DNA of 64,000 nt from Oidiodendron maius Zn (GCA_000827325.1 KN832877.1:930001-994000), one strand, 5' to 3'; numbered from the stretch's first letter, positions 1 to 13,568 are shown. The notes: generated from the sequence alone by a model not told the origin. Numbers and translations are program-made.

Positions 1-1028
1 TGGACCGTGTCGGCGCTGCAGTCCCTCAGCGTCTCCCCCTCCGCACGCGGCACAGGCGTTACCCTTTCGATCCCACTCGATACTACAGGCGAGCGCGATT
101 ATGCCGACGGCGCAACCGCGAGACCAGCCTATAAGCTTCGCAAAGATCCTCTGCTGCGACGCGATAGCCAGAGGCGCCGCGAGGCGCTATTGAAAGGCAA
201 GGAGGGTAGTCGCCGGAGGCAGAGATGGGAAAATGGTGAGCAGCGAATATATGGATATGCCAGCCGGGCCTTTTCTGGCGCAGTGGCATTCATATGAGTC
301 GAGATGCTAATATGGGTGACTGCAGATCACCTTCTCCACGTCCCAAATGCGCAGCCACCGCTGCCGAGCGATTGGGAGGTGCATCCAACACACCCCGTGC
401 ATACATTCTCCTATTACCTAGCGCCACTGTGGGACCAAGGGTTCCGGCAGCGCGCAGAGGAGATCGCGGCAGGAAAGAGGAGAGGGGCTGAGAGGAGGGC
501 CGGTTGCCAGGCGCAGAGGGGCCGCGTGCCGCAGGAGTTGAAACAGAAGTTAAAGAAGAGCAAAGGGGCGAAGAGCCTCTTGCAAGAACTGGAAGAAGAG
601 ATTAGGACATTTGTCAAAGAGTGGGAGAGGAGACAGATGGCGGACGACGGGAAGAGCGAGTTGGAGATGGAGAGCGAGAATGAGGAGATTGTATTCGTGG
701 GCAGGAATAGCAGGTTGAGGGTTGAGCAGCGCAACTCGGCTGAGGAACAGTTGCAGAGGGAGAAGTTGGTGTTTGACTCCCTCGCAGACGATCATGGAGC
801 CAGCTTTGGGTATGTCACTGGAAGCTCAGTGGCGGAAGCTTGCTAACTGTTTATAGACGCTGGCTTGTTCATTCCATAGCTGACTATTATGGCCTCACCT
901 CTCGTTCCGTCACTGTTGGGGACCCTGCGAGAAGAGAAGCTTATGTAGGCATCCGCGAGATGAAATCTGGCAGAAGTCCATCTGCCGCGCGGACGGAGCT
1001 ACCACGGCCTCTGTACGCCATGATCTGA
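1..1028 (+). CDS. R3H-domain protein with R3H-associated N-terminal region (5' partial)
   Basis: Predicted nucleic-acid-binding protein; its exact role is not known to me. Exons are <1–235, 326–809 and 857–1028, and the frame is open from base 1 (WTVSALQSL), so the start lies left of the window. The first two exons carry the R3H-associated region (RREALLKGKEGSRRRQRWEN, PLPSDWEVHPTHPVHTFSYY), followed by a basic, acidic and coiled stretch. The last exon has the R3H core: RWLVH gives the R-x3-H signature, then SIADYYGL. Both introns (90 and 47 bp) restore the family consensus across the junction (END|HLLH and ASFG|RWLV), which supports the joins. The domain assignment is firm; the function is family-level only. 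Confidence 0.85.
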
Positions 1029-1694
1029 TCCAAATCCTCGCTCCGGCTATCAGTACCTCCCGAGCACGTTTCGTTATGCCTCTCCGTACACTTACCTTCT
1101 GACTTGTTTGAGAGCTATATTGTTATCATCATTCTGCATTTTGATATATGACTTATTTTACCATTTCAAGGCGATAGACAAATACAAAGACGGACTGTAG
1201 ATGGTAGATATAACTGACAACTATGCTGTTCCTATTAAATAACATTTAACCTGCGTTTTATTAAATATGTGCTCGCCCCTGAACTCTCTCTCGCTTAACG
1301 TCCAGGGCGTTCCTAACAACAGAGCGAAGGGTGGTTTCCTTACTTATAAGGGCCGGTAGAAAGGCTAACTACTCTGTAGAATGAGGCAGTAAACCCAGGT
1401 GAATATTATGAACTAAATCTAGAGCGATAGTGAGAATACATGTCCAAACATAACTTGGGAGTGGACCGAGTGACCTGTCGGGAAACCCCGTGATTTCGTC
1501 CTCGGCATCACCCCGACCGACATATATCCGAATTGCACTTCGTTCCACAACTCCAAGACATTACATTCTTCGCACCTCTCCAGGGACAGTGATATGTTTC
1601 TTTTTGTTCTAGATTGTCTTCTTATCGCATAGCATCATGCACTAATAGACAGAGCGGAAATTTGAGACAGCATTATTAACGATTCTTCAAGAAG
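1029..1694. other. Intergenic, R3H gene to AFG1
   Basis: This 0.67-kb stretch is AT-rich around 1120–1270, as expected for the 3' end of the R3H gene and the AFG1 promoter. I see no coding frame, RNA gene or repeat. Confidence 0.5.
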
Positions 1695-3510
1695 ATGAGA
1701 CTCCGAGCAGGACCTGCTGACTCGCTGAGGCGCGCCCTTCTCAAAACCTCGAGTTCTTGTGTTGCGCGAGGTGCCAGAAGAGGAGCGTGTACGCAATGCC
1801 GTCAGCAGATTCAAGCTCAGGCTAGAGAGAGGTCCAGGTCGAGGACTGCGCTGCGATCAAGTTTGAATCTGTCGACAAAGAGACTCCTCATCCTTCCCGC
1901 CACCTTTATTGCTGGTCAGAGGCGGGCTCTTGCAACGGTACAAAATGGTATGGAGACATGTATGGATATTCGGGAATAATGCTAATCCATTAGTATAGAT
2001 AACGCTGACGTTGAAGGCCCTCTAAAGGAGTATGACAACCGTGTAGCTGCAGGGCGACTGAAGGATGATGAGCATCAAAGAGGTCAGGAGAATGTCTCAG
2101 TCTGGCAATGCGGAAACTGATGTGCTTCTAGGCATTGTACAAAGTTTGCAACATCTCCATGACGAACTGCGCAAATACCACGCTCCTCCTATCGTGCACC
2201 CCACCCTCGAATCACTCAAACCCGAGACACCCTCTGTGTTCGGTCGTCTGTTCGGGAATGGCAAGAAAGAGAAGCCAATACAGGAAATCCCAGACAATCT
2301 CCCACGAGGACTTTATCTCTATGGGGATGTGGGGAGCGGCAAGACCATGCTTATGGATATGTTCTATGATACATTGCCTACAAGCGTGGCGTCGAAGACC
2401 AGGATCCATTTCCACAATTTCATGCAAGACGTTCATAAGCGGCTGCATGTGATAAAGATGGAGCATGGAAATGATCTGGACGGTGTGCCGTTCGTGGCGG
2501 CCGATATCGCGGAGCAAGGCAATGTACTCTGCTTCGACGAGTTTCAGTGCACTGACGTTGCAGATGCAATGATCTTACGACGGTGTGTGCACATCTCCCT
2601 CAAGTCCGGACCACTCTGATATGTTCATAGACTTCTCGAATCACTAATGTCTCACGGCGTGGTCTTGGTTACTACCTCGAATCGGCATCCCGATGAGCTC
2701 TACAAGAACGGCATCCAGCGGGAGTCCTTTATCCCATGTATTAACCTCTTGAAGAGCCGCCTTCACGTGATAAACCTCGATTCCCCTACAGACTACAGGA
2801 AGATCCCGCGACCTCCTTCAGGTGTATACCACTCACCTCTAGACAGCCACGCTGCTTCGCATGCGGAGAAGTGGTTTCGATTCCTCGGTGATCCAGAGCA
2901 TGACAAGCCACACTCGGAGATACAGCATGTGTGGGGCAGGGAGATCTATGTGCCAAAAGTCAGTGGGAAAGCTGCAATGTTCACATTCAACGAGTTGATC
3001 GGGAAGCCCACAAGTGCAGCTGACTATATTGAGCTGACGAGGAGTTACGACGCCTTCATCGTCACTGACGTCCCCGGAATGACACATCAGTCGCGCGATC
3101 TCGCCCGACGGTTCATCACCTTCATCGACGCGCTGTACGAATCCCGAGCCAAGCTGGTGCTTACCACCGCTGTCCCGCTCACACAACTATTCCTATCTAA
3201 AGACGAGCTGAAGCAGGCGGCAGAAAAGGATCAGGAGAGAAAGGGCACGGCTGAGGACGAGGCTGAAGTCGACGACGCGATGCGAAAGCTGATGGACGAT
3301 CTGGGGATGAATATGAGCATGCTGAAGAACTCGTCGATCTTCAGCGGCGACGAGGAGAGATTCGCGTTCGCACGGGCGCTGAGTCGACTCAGCGAGATGG
3401 GCAGTCAGGAGTGGGTTGAGCGAGGCATGGGCTTGGAGAAGGCTGGCGGGAAGGAGGAGAAGGATTCTTGGCAGAAGGTCCGGAGCCGTAGGTTGGAGGA
3501 CAGCATGTAG
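1695..3510 (+). CDS. AFG1: AFG1/LACE1-type mitochondrial AAA ATPase
   Basis: AFG1-family ATPase, known as a mitochondrial inner-membrane protein that helps handle or degrade misassembled respiratory-chain subunits. Exons are 1695–1947, 1999–2082, 2132–2582 and 2631–3510 (555 aa). The N-terminus is very Arg-rich, like a mitochondrial presequence. The family motif [19 protein letters not shown] crosses the second intron. Walker A is GDVGSGKT (residues 177–184), Walker B is LCFDEF, and HHVxL-type sensor regions follow ([18 protein letters not shown]). Intron 2 is only 49 bp with an uncommon GTCAGG donor, but it is required to keep the frame and restores the consensus. Length is normal for the family. 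The identity is strong; the acidic insert near residue 430 is probably lineage-specific. Confidence 0.93.
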
Positions 3511-5340
3511 GACGGCACCTGCTTTGAGGTATTTATAGGACAGCGAGATGGTGGTGGTGGTGAGATCCCGTAGGGCGGGCAGGGGATATTATGGGCGCCA
3601 GAGGGCTATACTATGCTAGATCCCGATATACTTCATACCGGGAGGTACATGAGCTGCATTGTTTGCATATCGGTACGTGTGGTCGAGGCAGCCCCAAGGG
3701 AAGACCCGCAGACATACATATACAAACGGCATGCCGCGATCCCTGGCCGCCGACAACGTACGTCTATAGTACTGCACCGCATCGTAGCTTCGTATGGGGG
3801 GAGGGAGAGTTGTACGTAGGGCCCGGGCCAGGGCAGATCCAACAAGACCCTACGCAGAAATGGCCTCTCTAACTAATTCGGGCTCGCGGCGGCGGGGCTG
3901 TGATTCGTGTGCAATCCGTATAGTGTGGTGACACGGCCACGCCTACTGCAACTAAGATCTCGAGGGCAAGCATGGAGGATTTCGTTGCACGTCGATGTTT
4001 TTAGCTTCGTTTTAAAAGGGAAGGGGGCGGCTAGGAGGGAGGAAGGTCAGAGTCTCGAGAGATTGGCCAAGTTGGGAAGAGTACACAGCCCTCGTGTACT
4101 ACAGGTGCTGGTCGAGGTACCGCCGTTGCTCATTGTCGTACCTCTCGAGCCTGCACGACATCGCCACTCAGGTCACGTAAGGACACACGCCTCTTCTCTT
4201 TACCCAGAAAGGAGGGATGGAAGAGATAGCTGGTACCTGCTTCCTGTGCCCAACTTGCTCAGTAACGGTCGCGCCGTCTAGACGGATCGAGGGGTCAACG
4301 CGAATGCTCTTGTGCTTTGCTGAAAAGCAATCCCTTTGCTCACAGCCTCTGATGCTGACGGTACCAACAGTGCACGAGCCCGACGCACAAACACCGGACA
4401 GACCAGCTGCTCTGCTTACCCGCTAGGGCTCCTATCTAGGACATGCGTACTCTTCTCGACTCAGTGATATCACTCACTATACCCACCTAGGCACAGAGGT
4501 CCCCTTGCAGTGCAACCCGTGATGGCCCCCGCCCCCGGAGACCCCTTCCGGTCTACCTGAAAACCGGTCATTGTGGTCAGCTCAGCGCTCACCGGGTTAC
4601 CGGGTATCTGGACTCGTTACGGAGCCCGAGACATGATGGTGAGATGTGCGTCGATGGCGTGCAGCGTTGTTGGGGCCGGGGTTTGAGCTTGAGACCAGGA
4701 CGTCAGTATACCACGCCCGTACTGGAGAGTACCTACCCACAGATGGCTCCGTCAGGGTTACGGCTGGAAGGAAGCAGGGAATACAACAGGCGGTAAGCCT
4801 GGACTGACATTACTAGCCTAGGAGGCAGATTCTGCCTTATCCTTATAGGTTTTGACGGGACAAGTAATTCACTTGCAATACCCTCAGAAATATAGACGGG
4901 GCTAAGCCGATGCGCAGTGGTATTCCCGTGTCGGGTAAGGCACTTTGTCTTTCCGGTGACCAGGTGCCCATGGATGCGCCCTGGGACATCTCACGATAGG
5001 GAAGTGGATAGCGTGAAAGGGCATTTTTTGGGCGCTGAGAATTGAATCGCAAACGGAAGGGCAATCAGCTGTGTAGCGGTTGAGATAGGACACAGCAAAA
5101 GCAAAAAGCAACGGCATGAGCGTGATTTCTCTTTTTCGCAATTCACTAGGTCTTGTTGCACATCTTGAATGGCGTAAGGGAATCGTGCTATTCACTACTT
5201 GGGGATAGTAACACGCCGCCTAGATGATAGACCAACCTCCCCCACCATCGACTAGACACACTTTCTCGAAACATTTTAATGTTGGTGATCCCGGGTATTT
5301 GGCGCAAACCTGCTGATCTAGGAGTATCACGGGCCGAATC
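3511..5340. other. Long intergenic region, AFG1 to TGT
   Basis: This 1.8-kb stretch holds short open frames on both strands, but none shows a recognisable motif, a sensible splice pattern or coding-like composition. I see no tRNA, repeat or transposon remnant. It presumably contains the AFG1 3' end and the promoter of the following gene. Confidence 0.4.
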
Positions 5341-6684
5341 ATGGCGTCAGACGCCCCTATGCCCTCAGCGTTGAAGTATGAATTAGTTGCTCGTTGTTCA
5401 GTACGCATAAAAATCCTCTTATCCCCAGTTGTAAACCCCAACTTATGATCAATTAGACCACGAAAGCCCGAGCTGCGACTCTCACACTCCCCCATGGCCC
5501 TGTGTCACTCCCACTTTTCATGCCGGTGGCGACTCAAGCCTCTCTCAAAGGATTGACACCGCAGCAATTGGAGGAGACTGGCTGTCGACTCTGTCTCAAC
5601 AATACATACCACCTTGGATTGAAACCCGGCCAAGATGTGCTAGAAAAGGTGGGAGGGGCACATAACCTCCAAGGATGGAAATATAACATCTTGACTGATA
5701 GTGGAGGGTATGCCGGGTTATATCCTACAAATTTCCAGCTCCGTACGTAAACTTACTGACTGGATCAGCTTCCAGATGGTCAGCCTCCTGAAACTCGCCA
5801 ACATCACGGAAGAGGGTGTTCGATTCCTTAGCCCACACGATGGATCCCCTATGCTCTTGACACCAGAACACTCTATCGCCCTGCAGAATACCATCGGGAG
5901 CGACATCATCATGCAGCTGGACGATGTTCTCGTCACTACTTCACCAGACGCCAAGCGGATGAAAGAGGCTATGGAGCGTAGTGTGCGGTGGCTGGACCGA
6001 TGCATAGCTGCGCATGCCAATCCCGCAAGACAGAACTTATTCTGTATCATACAAGGGGGCCTAGACCTCGAACTGAGAAAGACATGCTGCATAGAAATGG
6101 TAGCGAGGAATACTCCTGGGATAGCAATAGGAGGGCTGAGTGGGGGAGAAGCCAAGTCAGATTATTGCAAGGTTGTAAATACTTGCACGAGTCTGCTGCC
6201 GGAAATGAAGCCAAGGTATGTTATGGGTATTGGATATCCTGAAGATCTAGTTGTCAGCGTTGCCTTGGGCGCTGATATGTTCGATTGTGTCTGGCCGACA
6301 AGGACGGCGAGATTCGGGAATGCAATAACAAGATGCGGAGTTTTAAACTTACGGCATTCGAGGTATGCAAACGACTTTAGGCCGGTAGAGGAAGGTTGTG
6401 AATGTGTATGCTGTCGACAAGGAGAGGGCGGCCTCGGGGTAACGAGAGCGTTTGTACACCATCTTGCTGCTAAGGAAACTGTGGGTGCACATCTCCTGAC
6501 GATGCACAATGTCCATTATCAATTATCGTTGATGAGGAGTGTCCGGGAGGCTATTATCGAGGATAGGTTTCCGGCTTTCTTGAGGCAGTTTTTTAGGGAC
6601 CGCTATGATGGCGACAAGACGAGCTATCCTGACTGGGCAGTAGAAGCATTGAAGACGGTCGGAGTTGATCTAATGGAGAATTAG
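5341..6684 (+). CDS. Queuine tRNA-ribosyltransferase, catalytic subunit (TGT/QTRT1)
   Basis: Swaps guanine-34 for queuine in GUN-anticodon tRNAs; in eukaryotes it works as a heterodimer with a QTRT2 partner, not in this window. Exons are 5341–5400, 5457–5707 and 5769–6684 (408 aa, normal for QTRT1). The first join gives LKYELVARCS|TTKARAATL and the second gives TDSGG|FQMVS, both family consensus. Substrate-site Asp is in TDSGGF (D101); the catalytic Asp is D276 in FDCVWPTRTARFG. Zinc ligands C314-x-C316-x2-C319 and H350 (LLTMHN) are all present, with about five extra residues between them compared with bacterial enzymes. The ATG at 5341 gives the usual short eukaryotic N-terminus. Nothing is broken. 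Confidence 0.95.
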
Positions 6685-7149
6685 GGGTTTGGAAAAGGTG
6701 TTAAAAGTAGATTAAGATACCCAATAGAATGATTCATATTCCTTAGGTTGCCACTTCTGTGGTGGATGAACCGACTGGTGATGGGAAAAGTAAGTCGAAG
6801 AACAGCTAGGAGATACCTCTCAATCTCTAGAGGTAACCCCTCCCCCGATTACTTTATCACAAGAGAAAAGAGAGCGGTTTCAAAACGAGACACATTCGCT
6901 ATCACAAGTCTCACAGATAAACATTAGATAACCTTCGCATCATCTCCCCACAGCCTTCCTGCAGTGTTTAGCCACAGAAGGCTGAGGTTACAGGGGTGCG
7001 CGCTAACCGCACGCGTAGGTAGATGCTTTCATTAATTGAAAGCTGCAACTCGTCGAACTTCGAATAAAAATTTCGCAAACTGGCACAACAATCAGTATAC
7101 TTTCCCGAGAATAGTAGCTTGGTTGCAAGCTCAGGAGGGCCCCAGGAGC
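6685..7149. other. Intergenic, TGT to HOS3
   Basis: Likely 3' end of the TGT gene and promoter/5' leader of the deacetylase. The deacetylase frame is open back to an in-frame ATG at 7036, so 7036–7149 could be an N-terminal extension, but the sequence there does not resemble the family. No other feature is seen. Confidence 0.4.
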
Positions 7150-10100
7150 ATGGCAGACCCTTCTCGAATGTACGTTGCGAAAGGGACACCTTCGCCAGCC
7201 CCTTTGCCTCCGACAATAAACAAGAACGATGCTTCTTTGTCGCATGCGCTGAAGCGCCTCTCGATCTCTACAGCCTGTTCGACGGCACTTCCCCCATCCC
7301 CACAGTCTTCTTCCTCTTCAGCGAGTAAACTTGGCCAGCGAAATCAGACGCCATCATCACCAAATGGGAGACCACCCCGCAACCCCTTACGCCGAAGCTC
7401 AAGCGTCATAAGCCTTGACACCCGCGCTGCGTCCCCAACCCTACATAGAAAAGCGTCTATGAATTCCCTTCATGGAGTAGGTGGGACCACTTCCGCCCGA
7501 TCTCCCTCTCGAGCATCGCCTTCCCGCAGATCTTCTTCAGCATCTTTCATCAATGCTTCTGCGCTAGTTGGCAAAACTCCGCTGGCCGGTATTGAAGATG
7601 TGCCAGAACCCCTTCCCCAACCTACTGCAGCGTCGATTGCCAATAACCATTTCAAGAAAGAATTGGAGAGGGACGCCTTGGATGAAGACGCCCGGCCTAC
7701 AGATACTGTGGTTATCCTCCATGACTCCTGTTACGGCCACCGCTTTTCCCGGCCGCGAACTTCGAAGGCTTCTTTGAGTACGATAGTCGAGAGGCCAGAG
7801 AGGATACATGCAACTATACTTGGTCTGTCGGTGGCTTATGTATGCCTGGGTGAGAGGCATGCAGAAGGGCAATACGCACCTCACCCCAAGAACGATCCTT
7901 CGGAAGTACCTACAACACCATTCAGAATTAGGAAGACCACTCGCAAGCTGCCCCTATCTTCCCAAGTAGTTACGAATGTACATGGGGTGAAATGGATGGA
8001 TGAATTAAAGATCATGTGTGATAACGCGGAGGTCAAACTCGCTATGAATGGAAAGGAGCTAGCTCGACCGGAAATGAATCGCAGTCCTGAACAAGCCGTG
8101 CCAGCGAAGTTGCACGAAGGGGATCTTTACCTGTGTTCGGAATCTCTGAATGCGATGGAAGGTGCGTTAGGGGCGGTATGCGAAGGGGTGGATGCGGTAT
8201 TTCAAGGATCGACTAATGGCAAAGGGCCACACAGAACGTTCGTTGCGATAAGACCGCCAGGCCATCATTGCTCTGCGAGTTACCCCTCTGGATTCTGCTG
8301 GTTGAACAACGTTCATGTTGGAATATCTCACGCAGCGCTAACTCACGGATTGACCCACGCAGCCATAATAGACTTTGATCTTCACCATGGCGATGGATCG
8401 CAGGCAATTACTTGGGAGCACAATACTCGTGCTATGAACTTACCGAAGAATGCTCTCCCTTGGAAGAAGACTTCGATTGGGTATTTCAGTTTACACGACA
8501 TAAACTCATACCCTTGCGAGATGGGCGACGAGGAAAAAGTCAAGAATGCTAGTCTCTGCATTGAGAATGCACATGGCCAGAGCATTTGGAACGTGCACTT
8601 GCAACCATGGAAGACGGAGACAGAGTTCTGGGAACTTTACGAATCGAAATATTCAATTCTGTTAACAAAGACTCGCGAGTACCTTCGTACCCAGACTGAC
8701 CGTTTCCGATTGATATCAAATGGCCCAAAGCCCAAAGCTGCCATCTTCTTGTCTGCCGGATTTGATGCTAGCGAGTGGGAGAGCTCTGGGATGCAGCGCC
8801 ACAAGGTGAATGTCCCTACGGAATTCTATGCCCGCTTGGCCCGGGACGTCGTCAAGCTTGCCGCTGAAGATGGAACCGGTGTCGATGGAAGAATTATCAG
8901 TGTCTTAGAGGGTGGCTATAGCGATAGGGCCTTATGCAGTGGCGTATTAAGCCACCTAAGTGGCCTCGCTGGAGGCGATGCAACATTTATCAAGACGGAA
9001 GTTAAGAACAAAGGCCTCAATTACGAGATGGGTAAGAAAATCGGGGCCTTCGACTCCGGTGAGATCTCAAATGATGGGCCGATTGAGCCAGGATATGATC
9101 GAGCATGGTGGTCTCTACAGCGACTCGAACAACTTGACGCAGTTGTTAGCCCTGCTCCAATTCCTGAGCCAAAGAGACCACGAGATGGAACTCCTACCAC
9201 ATACTCATCACCGACGCAATCGTTTATTGCCAAGGTTACCGCCAATAAGACCCAGCGAAGTGTCTCGAATATGTCGCAAGCCAGCAACGGATCACCAAGA
9301 ACCATAACTCGACCACCGTCTCCCCCTCCTCCAGAGGTCCCTTGGACTATAGCAGCACATGAGTTGAGTAAACTGCTCATTCCAATGGATAGGCAAACCA
9401 AGAGTTGCACCCCGGAAGATCTTTCAGCTGAGGCTACAAGGGCAAGAAGAGACCGACAACCTAGTGCGACTCCAAACGGAACCCCTGGACCACAACTAGA
9501 TACCCCTCGGATGGCTCTGAGAGTACGGAAGCCAGCAAAAGCATTGGTAGATGCCACAGAGGAAGATAATAAAAGGCTTAGTGGGAAAACAGGCCGTCGC
9601 AGGACGGGCCCTGGAATTGGCACCCAGCAGGATGAGAAGGTAAGTCTTCTGGCCTGAAAATGCATAGCCTTCAGGAAGTCGACCATACTAATTATTACCA
9701 CAGCCTTCTGCCAGGAGTGGAACTCCAAGACGAGAGCCAGGTTATGCACAACCAACTAGACAGTCGGGTCGGCGCCTTAGCGCTGCTTCTGATGCTGGGT
9801 CTGTGGTATACGCCGCACCGCCATTACCATCGAATGGACATAACAGAACACCATCAAGTGGAACTGGAGGCGCGCCATCGAGACCTAGCACATCTTCAGG
9901 CCCTCGACCAAACTCTGCCACGAGTTCTCGCGACCAGTCTGTTCCTCCGGTGGTCGTGAAAAAGACGAGAACTCCAGCTGGGCCTCGACATGATATTGCT
10001 AAACCTGCGACAAGTCGTAGAAAATCGCCGCTGGCTGATAAAAGACGAGTGTCACTTGGAGGTGATGGGACTGTAGAAGTGCCTGCAAGGTCAAGCAGCA

Positions 10101-10822
10101 CTACGTTCCCAATAAAGCAGCCTTCCACTTCTACAGCGTCTGATATAGACAGCTTGACTAATGGCATGAGAAAGGTCAAACTGAGCTTGACCACAAAAGC
10201 TCAGAGGGACGTGAGGGAGCAGGCAAAGCTTACAGGAAAACCACCTGCTACGAATACCATCACTAAAATAACTCAACCCCAACCAGCTACACCCATAATA
10301 GCTGAGCCTTCCAGTGCAACCAGTGGCCCAGTATCCTCCCCCGATCCTACCTATATCTCGGATAGCAATCAACCTAAGGAGCCGGAGATTTTCACACCAT
10401 CGACACCTCAGCCATCTCTACCTCCACTATTCCGAGCTCACGGCCAAGACCCTTCTCAGGTCCCCCTCCCGCCTAGCACTCCCATAACCCGCAGTCAACT
10501 CGCCCCTGCTCGCCCTTCATCCTCCTCCTCGTCCGGAGCTCCAGATTTGTTCATTCCATACCAACCCGAAGGTCCAGCACAGAATACAGCGGTTCAGCAC
10601 GAAGCCCTGCGGTGGCTGCCACCCAACGCCTCAACACCCGCCTCTGTCAGGAGGAGCGACTTCCCCGTCTTCACATCCACTTCCACGATTCCTTTCGCAC
10701 CGAACCCGAACCTCGGTCAATCCCCACGAAAGAATGGTGGACAAGACTCCCTCCCTTCACCTTCGAAAGCTAGAGACAGATCCATCTGGGGCATTCCCGA
10801 GACGCCCGGCGATAGGAAATGA
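7150..10822 (+). CDS. HOS3: Histone deacetylase, HOS3-like
   Basis: Class II-type zinc histone deacetylase of the fungal HOS3 branch, expected to act on chromatin or at the bud neck/septum by analogy with yeast. Exons are 7150–9639 and 9704–10822 (1202 aa); the 64-bp intron has a GTAAGT donor and CTAAT branch. A low-complexity Ser/Pro N-terminus (about 1–190) precedes the catalytic domain (about 195–640). Active-site motifs are intact: RPPGHH (H372, H373), DFDLHHGDG (D410, H412), FLSAGFDASEWE and VLEGGYSDRAL. The C-terminal 550 residues are disordered and Ser/Pro/Thr-rich. The start at MADPSRMY is chosen over the upstream ATG at 7036 because the extra 38 residues look like leader sequence. 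Confidence 0.92.
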
Positions 10823-11984
10823 AAAACGAAACCTAGAAATGACGTTTGAGCGGGTTCACCTTACATCTTTGGGTTGCTTTGCATTAGGAGCCAGGAGTAG
10901 GACTAAAGGAAAATGAGATCTATTGCACTACATGAACTGGTGTTATATCATTTCGTTAAACCACGGATGCTTACCACTGCTGTATCCATCCACTTGTACA
11001 TTTCCCTTCTGCCTTCTCTGTACTACATCAACCCACGCAAACCACACCGGATGTCGGCGCACATTACTATGTTTTGCGATGTTTATGATACCCACTTAAT
11101 AACACCCTGGAAATCACTTCCCGGGCGGAGGAGCGGTTGTCGTATATGTTTTAAGTCAGGCTTCCAAGCGGTTCTTTTAAGTTTTATTGAGTGGTTTGTA
11201 CAGTTGATTAGCTAGGAGCCTGGTATTTCGAGCCTATTTATTCAATACGCACGAATGGAGAGGCTTTGGGGAGCATTGTTTCAATAATGATTAAATGATA
11301 TTGTATTGAATTAAAATTACATTAAGCTAGAAAGTTTGAATGATGGCTACGTGGTTTGAAGATACTGGTGCCACGTCCCCACTCCAGGCATAATAGCGAA
11401 GTTCTGAGACGTTTCATTCTCTCAGGTGAGTCAAAATTTACCTCCCACATGGATTGAGGAAACGGAAAAAGAAAACATACCCTGTACCAGATTATTGCAT
11501 AACTTTATCGATGATAGGTGAATCATTCATTCATTTAATCATTCATGCGTAAACGCATGAGTGAGATACTACAGTAAGTAGATACATACATATGTTCTGA
11601 AAAGAGCAGCGCAAATGGACAACCGGAGGTCACCGTCCAGTTACAGCACATAGTCTGTAGATAGAGTGGTGGTAGGTATCTCATGGCCGCTCAGTGCTCC
11701 TCGTCCCAAAAAGTAAGTAACAAATAAAAACGCCCATTAAAATGCATGGGTACTGTATCCTAACCCCATTCCACCGATTCCATGCTCTGTTTCCCGTTAA
11801 ATCGTACACCCTGCGCCGAGCAGGTCCCGTTCGCCGGAGCCCATTCTATGACCTGGTTCATCACAAAATACTGTATCCGGCGCCACTACATGAAAGAGCG
11901 CCGTGCTGTATGATGCGATATGATTAGGGAATAAGATGAGATCCACTGCGAAACGGAGGATGATATTCTAATTTGCTGTCGATA
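10823..11984. other. Convergent intergenic region with a small hairpin
   Basis: Between two converging genes and AT-rich. A short perfect inverted repeat TCATGCGT-AA-ACGCATGA lies at about 11543–11560, preceded by ATTCATTC-like direct repeats. It could be part of a 3'-end or terminator structure, but no function can be read from it. No gene is seen. Confidence 0.4.
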
Positions 11985-13568
11985 TTAATAAGTTCCTACG
12001 TGGATACCCGCGACAGGAGATTCGAATTTGAGGGGTGAGCCCTTGTGTTCTTTTTCTTTGTTGGAGGAGGCGGAGCCGCGACGCTTGAACACGTGCTCAG
12101 CCATAGCCTTAGGACCGACGAGGTCAATCTTGAGTGGCGTCAGAGGGACGTTGACCTGGTGGTGGTGCGTCTGCACTGCCTCAGGGTGGAAGTGTCTCTT
12201 GATGCAGTCGTCTGCGAGGGTGACAAGGCCGGTTGCCACGATGACACTGATATACGTGTTAGTGCTGCCGTGCAGTAGAGCGTAGGCAGGTGACAAAACT
12301 TACTCCGCGACGTCGGTGGATGCCTCCATGAAGCTGTGTTCGCTGACCCACATGGAACACGGAGGCACCCATCCGCCGGCCACAGCCTGGGATCTGATCT
12401 GGCTGGGCGATCGCATCTCGGGAACGATGTGGGCGACAATGTGTCCGTCGTCCTTGTGCAGGTGGTATGACACCGCCTTGCCCTCGCCATCCTGTTCGAT
12501 GACACGCTTCCAGCAGTAGGTGTGACCCCAGTACTCGAACTCGTAACGCTTCGACGACTTCGCTCCTCGGCGCTTGACCTCAACCACAGCGTAGTTGGAG
12601 AACTCGAGCTTGATGGTGTTGGTGGGGACCTGGTCTACCGGCTTCGGCTCGCTGTCCTCTTCGTCATCCTGCGACGAACCATACCCACTATCCTGTCTTT
12701 TGATTGGATTTGCGGAGTGCATGGCGTGCGTGGATAGCCCCGAGTTTGTGCGTTTGAACTTGTTGCCACCAGTGATGCTAGCAAAGGCGTTGCTCATGGA
12801 TCTCGCGAGGCCGGGTCTCCGGTCCGATGTTGACTTGTACTTCCTGCTCGAGTGGCAGATCTCTCGGCCGGAGGCGCGCTCGTAGCGACGGAGGGAGAAC
12901 TCTCTCTTCTTCAGGTCATGCATGCGCATGTGGAACAGCTGGATGCTCGCTCTGGGCCCACCAAAGGGATCCTCGGTGTCGACTCTAAGGTTCATATTCC
13001 CGTCGTACGTGGTATCGTCATGCTTGATATATAATCTCTTGGACGACGCGAACAGTTCTGCGAAGTCCTGTGGCGTGGAGGGACGGAGGTCCATATTGAC
13101 CTCGTCCCTTACCCGGAGCTCGGGCACATCGTACTCATGGTCATACTCATCCGGCTCTTCGCACAGGTCTTCTTCGGACGCCCCCGAGAGGTACGTCTCT
13201 GTCGATGAGCGCGGGTAGTAGGTCGTAGCCGGCGAGACGTCGTACGGCTTGGTATAAACCAGCCTCTCGGTGGGTGGATAGAGCGAGAGCCCGGCACTGC
13301 TGTAGAGCGACGTGGGCGCCGTACTGCGGGAGTCCTGGGAGTCGTCGCTGCGGCGCGAGTCTTTCTGGGAGTGGATTATGGGCGAATGCATGATGGAGGG
13401 AGAGACCGGGTCATCGACCTGCGCGTCGCCACGTGCTGGTGATCTGGGAGGCCGCGCAGAGGGCCTGCGGGAGGGGGATCCTGATAGAGGAGGAGGCGAA
13501 AGGAGGCACTCAACAAAGATGAGGTCTGGTGATGAGACTCGACATGGCGGCCGTGGTTCATGGATCAA
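11985..13568 (-). CDS. Uncharacterised fungal protein
   Basis: I do not recognise a named domain. Exons on − are 13568–12304 and 12246–11985 (508 aa). The 57-bp intron has a GTAAGT donor and CTAAC branch, and the join reads ASTDVA|DVIVATGLVTLADDCIKRHFH, a smooth frame. The N-terminal 90 residues are Pro/Ser-rich. The central part has an acidic patch (about 130–150), then a basic, well-folded-looking region, and the last 180 residues (IKLEFSNYAVVEVKRRGAKS, YEFEYWGHTYCWKR, HIVAHIVPEM) look like a compact beta-rich domain. The start is uncertain: the ATG at 13568 is the most upstream, while MHSPIIHSQ some 58 codons later is an alternative. That it is a real gene is likely; function is unknown. 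Confidence 0.75.

Noticed and set aside
3591-5195. Several open frames of 60–124 codons on both strands
   Set aside because: No motif, no consistent splicing, odd composition, and overlapping frames on both strands. They look like chance.
7036-7149. N-terminal extension of HOS3 from an upstream in-frame ATG
   Set aside because: The added residues (MKAATRRTSNKNF...) do not resemble the family start, and the region looks like leader; MADPSRMY is the better start.
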